A stretch of 64,000 nt of DNA from XYD12-FULL-36-8 sp964391015 (lineage in GTDB: Bacteria > Bacteroidota > Ignavibacteria > Ignavibacteriales > Ignavibacteriaceae). Positions 62,220 to 64,000 of the stretch are shown piece by piece. The notes beneath the pieces were generated by a model that saw only the letters and a program-made list of their open reading frames with translations, did no database searches and was not told where the DNA came from. Positions within the stretch are counted from its first letter, which is position 1, and each line of letters opens with the position of its first letter. Both the position numbers and the translations under genes were made by a program. The DNA lies in assembly GCA_964391015.1 (NCBI GenBank), contig CAYMKU010000021.1:1-64000 (forward strand). The letters are read 5' to 3'.

Positions 62220-63401
62220 ATGAATAAAACAGTCATTGTGAGCGCTAAGCGAACACCTATCGGATCGTTTGGAGGAAACCTAGCGTCTTTTACTGCTTCA
62301 CAACTTGGAAGCATTGCCATAAAATCAGTACTGGAAGAATCAAAGATGCCCGTTGATTTGGTGGACGAGGTCATAATGGGTAATGTCTTGACTGCAGGAT
62401 TAGGACAAGCCCCTGCACGGCAAGCCGCGCTGTTTTCAGGACTTCCCGAAAAGACTGAATGTTTGACAATAAACAAAATGTGTGGAAGCGGATTAAAATC
62501 TGTTATGCTTGCACATCAAGCAATATTGGCAGGTGATGTGGAAATAGTAATTGCTGGTGGTCAAGAAAGTATGAGCAATGCACCATATCTATTACCTAAT
62601 GCAAGATTTGGTTATCGCTTAGGTGAAGGTCAAATAATTGATTCTATGATCAAAGACGGTCTTTGGGATGTTTATAACAATATTCATATGGGAACATGTG
62701 CAGAGAAATGCGCTAAAGATTTTCAGTTCAAAAGGGAAGAGCTTGATGAATTTGCTATTAAATCGTATAGTAAAGCAATTGATGCACAAAAAACCGGGAA
62801 GTTTAATGATGAAATTGTAAAAGTAATAATTAAATCAAAAACAGGTGACACTGTTTGCGAAATGGATGAAGAACCTGGTAAAGTTAGATTTGATAAAATA
62901 AAATCCTTAAAACCAGTATTTAACAAAGATGGAGTTGTTACTGCCGCAAACGCATCAAGTATAAATGATGGTGCCGCTGCGCTATTGGTCATGTCGGAAA
63001 AGAAAGCTATAGAGTTGGGATTTACTCCATTTGTTGAGATTATTGCTCAAAGTTCCGCAGCTAAAGCTCCGATGGAATTTACCACGGCACCGGCAGATGC
63101 AATTACTAAAGTACTGAAAAAGGCAAACTTAGGGCTAAATGATATAGATTTGTTTGAAATTAATGAAGCATTTGCTGTGGTTTCGTTGACAGTCAATAAA
63201 ATTCTCGGCTTGGATAATTCAAAAGTAAATGTAAATGGAGGAGCAGTTGCTTTAGGGCATCCAATCGGAGCAAGTGGAGCAAGAATCTTAGTAACTTTAA
63301 TTCATGAGATGAAAAAAAGAAATTCAAAGTATGGCATAGCTTCGCTTTGTATCGGTGGCGGGGAAGCATCAGCACTAATAATTAAGAAATATGAAAGGTA
63401 A
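62220..63401 (+). CDS. acetyl-CoA acetyltransferase (thiolase)
   Basis: 393 residues. The catalytic Cys88 is in TINKMCGSGLKSVM, GGQESMSNAPYLL follows, and the C-terminal pair is NVNGGAVALGHPIGASGAR (His) and LCIGGGEASA (Cys). The biosynthetic type joins or cleaves acetoacetyl-CoA. The 3-hydroxyacyl-CoA dehydrogenase gene follows by 6 bases, so the two enzymes probably act together on C4 intermediates (butyrate, PHB or fatty acid use). AAAGG lies upstream of the ATG. Confidence 0.95.
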   Translation: MNKTVIVSAKRTPIGSFGGNLASFTASQLGSIAIKSVLEESKMPVDLVDEVIMGNVLTAGLGQAPARQAALFSGLPEKTECLTINKMCGSGLKSVMLAHQAILAGDVEIVIAGGQESMSNAPYLLPNARFGYRLGEGQIIDSMIKDGLWDVYNNIHMGTCAEKCAKDFQFKREELDEFAIKSYSKAIDAQKTGKFNDEIVKVIIKSKTGDTVCEMDEEPGKVRFDKIKSLKPVFNKDGVVTAANASSINDGAAALLVMSEKKAIELGFTPFVEIIAQSSAAKAPMEFTTAPADAITKVLKKANLGLNDIDLFEINEAFAVVSLTVNKILGLDNSKVNVNGGAVALGHPIGASGARILVTLIHEMKKRNSKYGIASLCIGGGEASALIIKKYER

Positions 63402-63407
63402 TTTAGC

Positions 63408-64000
63408 ATGGAGATTAAAAAAATTGCTGTTGTTGGTGGTGGAACCATGGGAAATGGAATTGCCCATGTATTTGCTATGAAAGGATTTCAAGTCAACCTC
63501 GTTGAGATGACCGAAGATTTGGTAAAGAAAGCATTGAAAACAATAGAAGGAAACTTAGATCGTCAGGTTAAAAAACAAACAATTGATGAGAAAATGAAGA
63601 GTGAGACCCTAACTAAAATTGTTCCCGTTGTAGGAATAAAAAGTACTTTGGATGATTCAGATTTAGTTATAGAAGCAATTTATGAAAATAAAGAAGCTAA
63701 ATTTTCTTTATTTAATAAGTTACAAGATATAATTAAAATAGATTCGATTTTCGCTTCTAACACGTCTTCAATATCCATAACAGAACTTGCAACTGCATCT
63801 CGGCCAGATAGGTTTATCGGCATGCATTTTATGAATCCAGTTCCACTAATGAAACTTGTTGAAATTATACGCGGGTATTCTACAAGTGATTCGACTTTCA
63901 ATTCAATCAAAGAGTTATCTCAAAAGATCGAAAAAGTACCTGTAGAAGTCCATGATTATCCAGGGTTTATATCAAATCGAATACTGATGCCGATGATTAA
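63408..64000 (+). CDS. 3-hydroxyacyl-CoA dehydrogenase (3-hydroxybutyryl-CoA type), 5' part
   Basis: The first 197 codons; the gene runs off the right edge. IAVVGGGTMGNGIAHVFAMKG at 6-26 is the NAD-binding loop, ASNTSSISITELA near 118-130, IGMHFMNPVPLMKLVEII with the catalytic His near 140, and DYPGFISNRIL near 185-195 is the dimer and substrate region. It oxidises 3-hydroxybutyryl-CoA to acetoacetyl-CoA or runs in reverse, upstream of the thiolase step. AAAGG precedes the ATG. Confidence 0.93.
   Translation, partial: MEIKKIAVVGGGTMGNGIAHVFAMKGFQVNLVEMTEDLVKKALKTIEGNLDRQVKKQTIDEKMKSETLTKIVPVVGIKSTLDDSDLVIEAIYENKEAKFSLFNKLQDIIKIDSIFASNTSSISITELATASRPDRFIGMHFMNPVPLMKLVEIIRGYSTSDSTFNSIKELSQKIEKVPVEVHDYPGFISNRILMPMI

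Overview
The window is an AT-rich bacterial chromosome segment with a diderm (Gram-negative) gene set. It encodes Kdo/heptose-type LPS enzymes, several lipoproteins with a lipobox cysteine, a FadL-type outer-membrane porin, an MCE/MlaD protein and a Wzi-like barrel. TAA/TGA/TAG all act as stops, many genes start with TTG or GTG, Shine-Dalgarno sites are of the AGGAG type, and at least one promoter matches the sigma70 consensus (TTGACA-N17-TACATT). The gene families, the YbeY variant (GYND instead of GYDH), an HprK without PTS neighbours and the DUF2795 protein fit the Ignavibacteriota/Chlorobiota/Bacteroidota assemblage. Ignavibacteria-like is my inference; there is no rRNA gene here to test it. 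I see no tRNA, rRNA, CRISPR array or recognisable insertion sequence.

Layout. 1-5715: the 5' end of a HAD phosphatase gene, an S66 carboxypeptidase, then a leftward operon of two family-9 glycosyltransferases, a homocysteine S-methyltransferase, ispE and a lipoprotein amidase. 5716-9172: an accessory patch interrupting what looks like a longer GT9 series. It holds a translationally coupled pair (methyltransferase-like protein plus DUF1848 protein with a C-terminal CX3CX2C motif), a 39-codon remnant of a lost GT9 gene, and an AAA_14/DUF4143 ATPase with twin palindromes at its start. 9173-14498: the third GT9, a REP-like repeat, polA and an amino-acid permease. 14800-26317: a dense block of ion and amino-acid transporters (CPA-type antiporter, NhaA, DAACS symporter, APC permease, Kup, NhaD/ArsB-like antiporter), interrupted by a GNAT-nitrilase fusion and two small exported or membrane ORFs.

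26341-47000 is mostly housekeeping: an EEP-family lipoprotein, SDR, YqeY, CvpA, MutS2, a biotin carboxylase/biotin carrier pair, FadL plus SGNH lipoprotein, SSB, CorC-like protein, MlaD, GGT, AcpS, an HNH nuclease whose start codon cannot be found, TrpRS with a probable Fe-S site, ScpA/ScpB/RluB, PBP4. 46796-64000 continues rightward with LysS, a small surface-polysaccharide group (DUF2279, GT2, Wzi-like), CtpA protease, DUF3108, gamma carbonic anhydrase, YbeY, TopA, XerC/D, HPF, HprK, an M23 peptidase, DUF2795, HolB, thiolase and the 5' part of a 3-hydroxyacyl-CoA dehydrogenase. Most of these genes overlap or nearly touch, so they probably form a few long operons.

The most unusual part is 5716-9172, where two unrelated cargo units sit in a glycosyltransferase locus and a glycosyltransferase gene tail survives between them.
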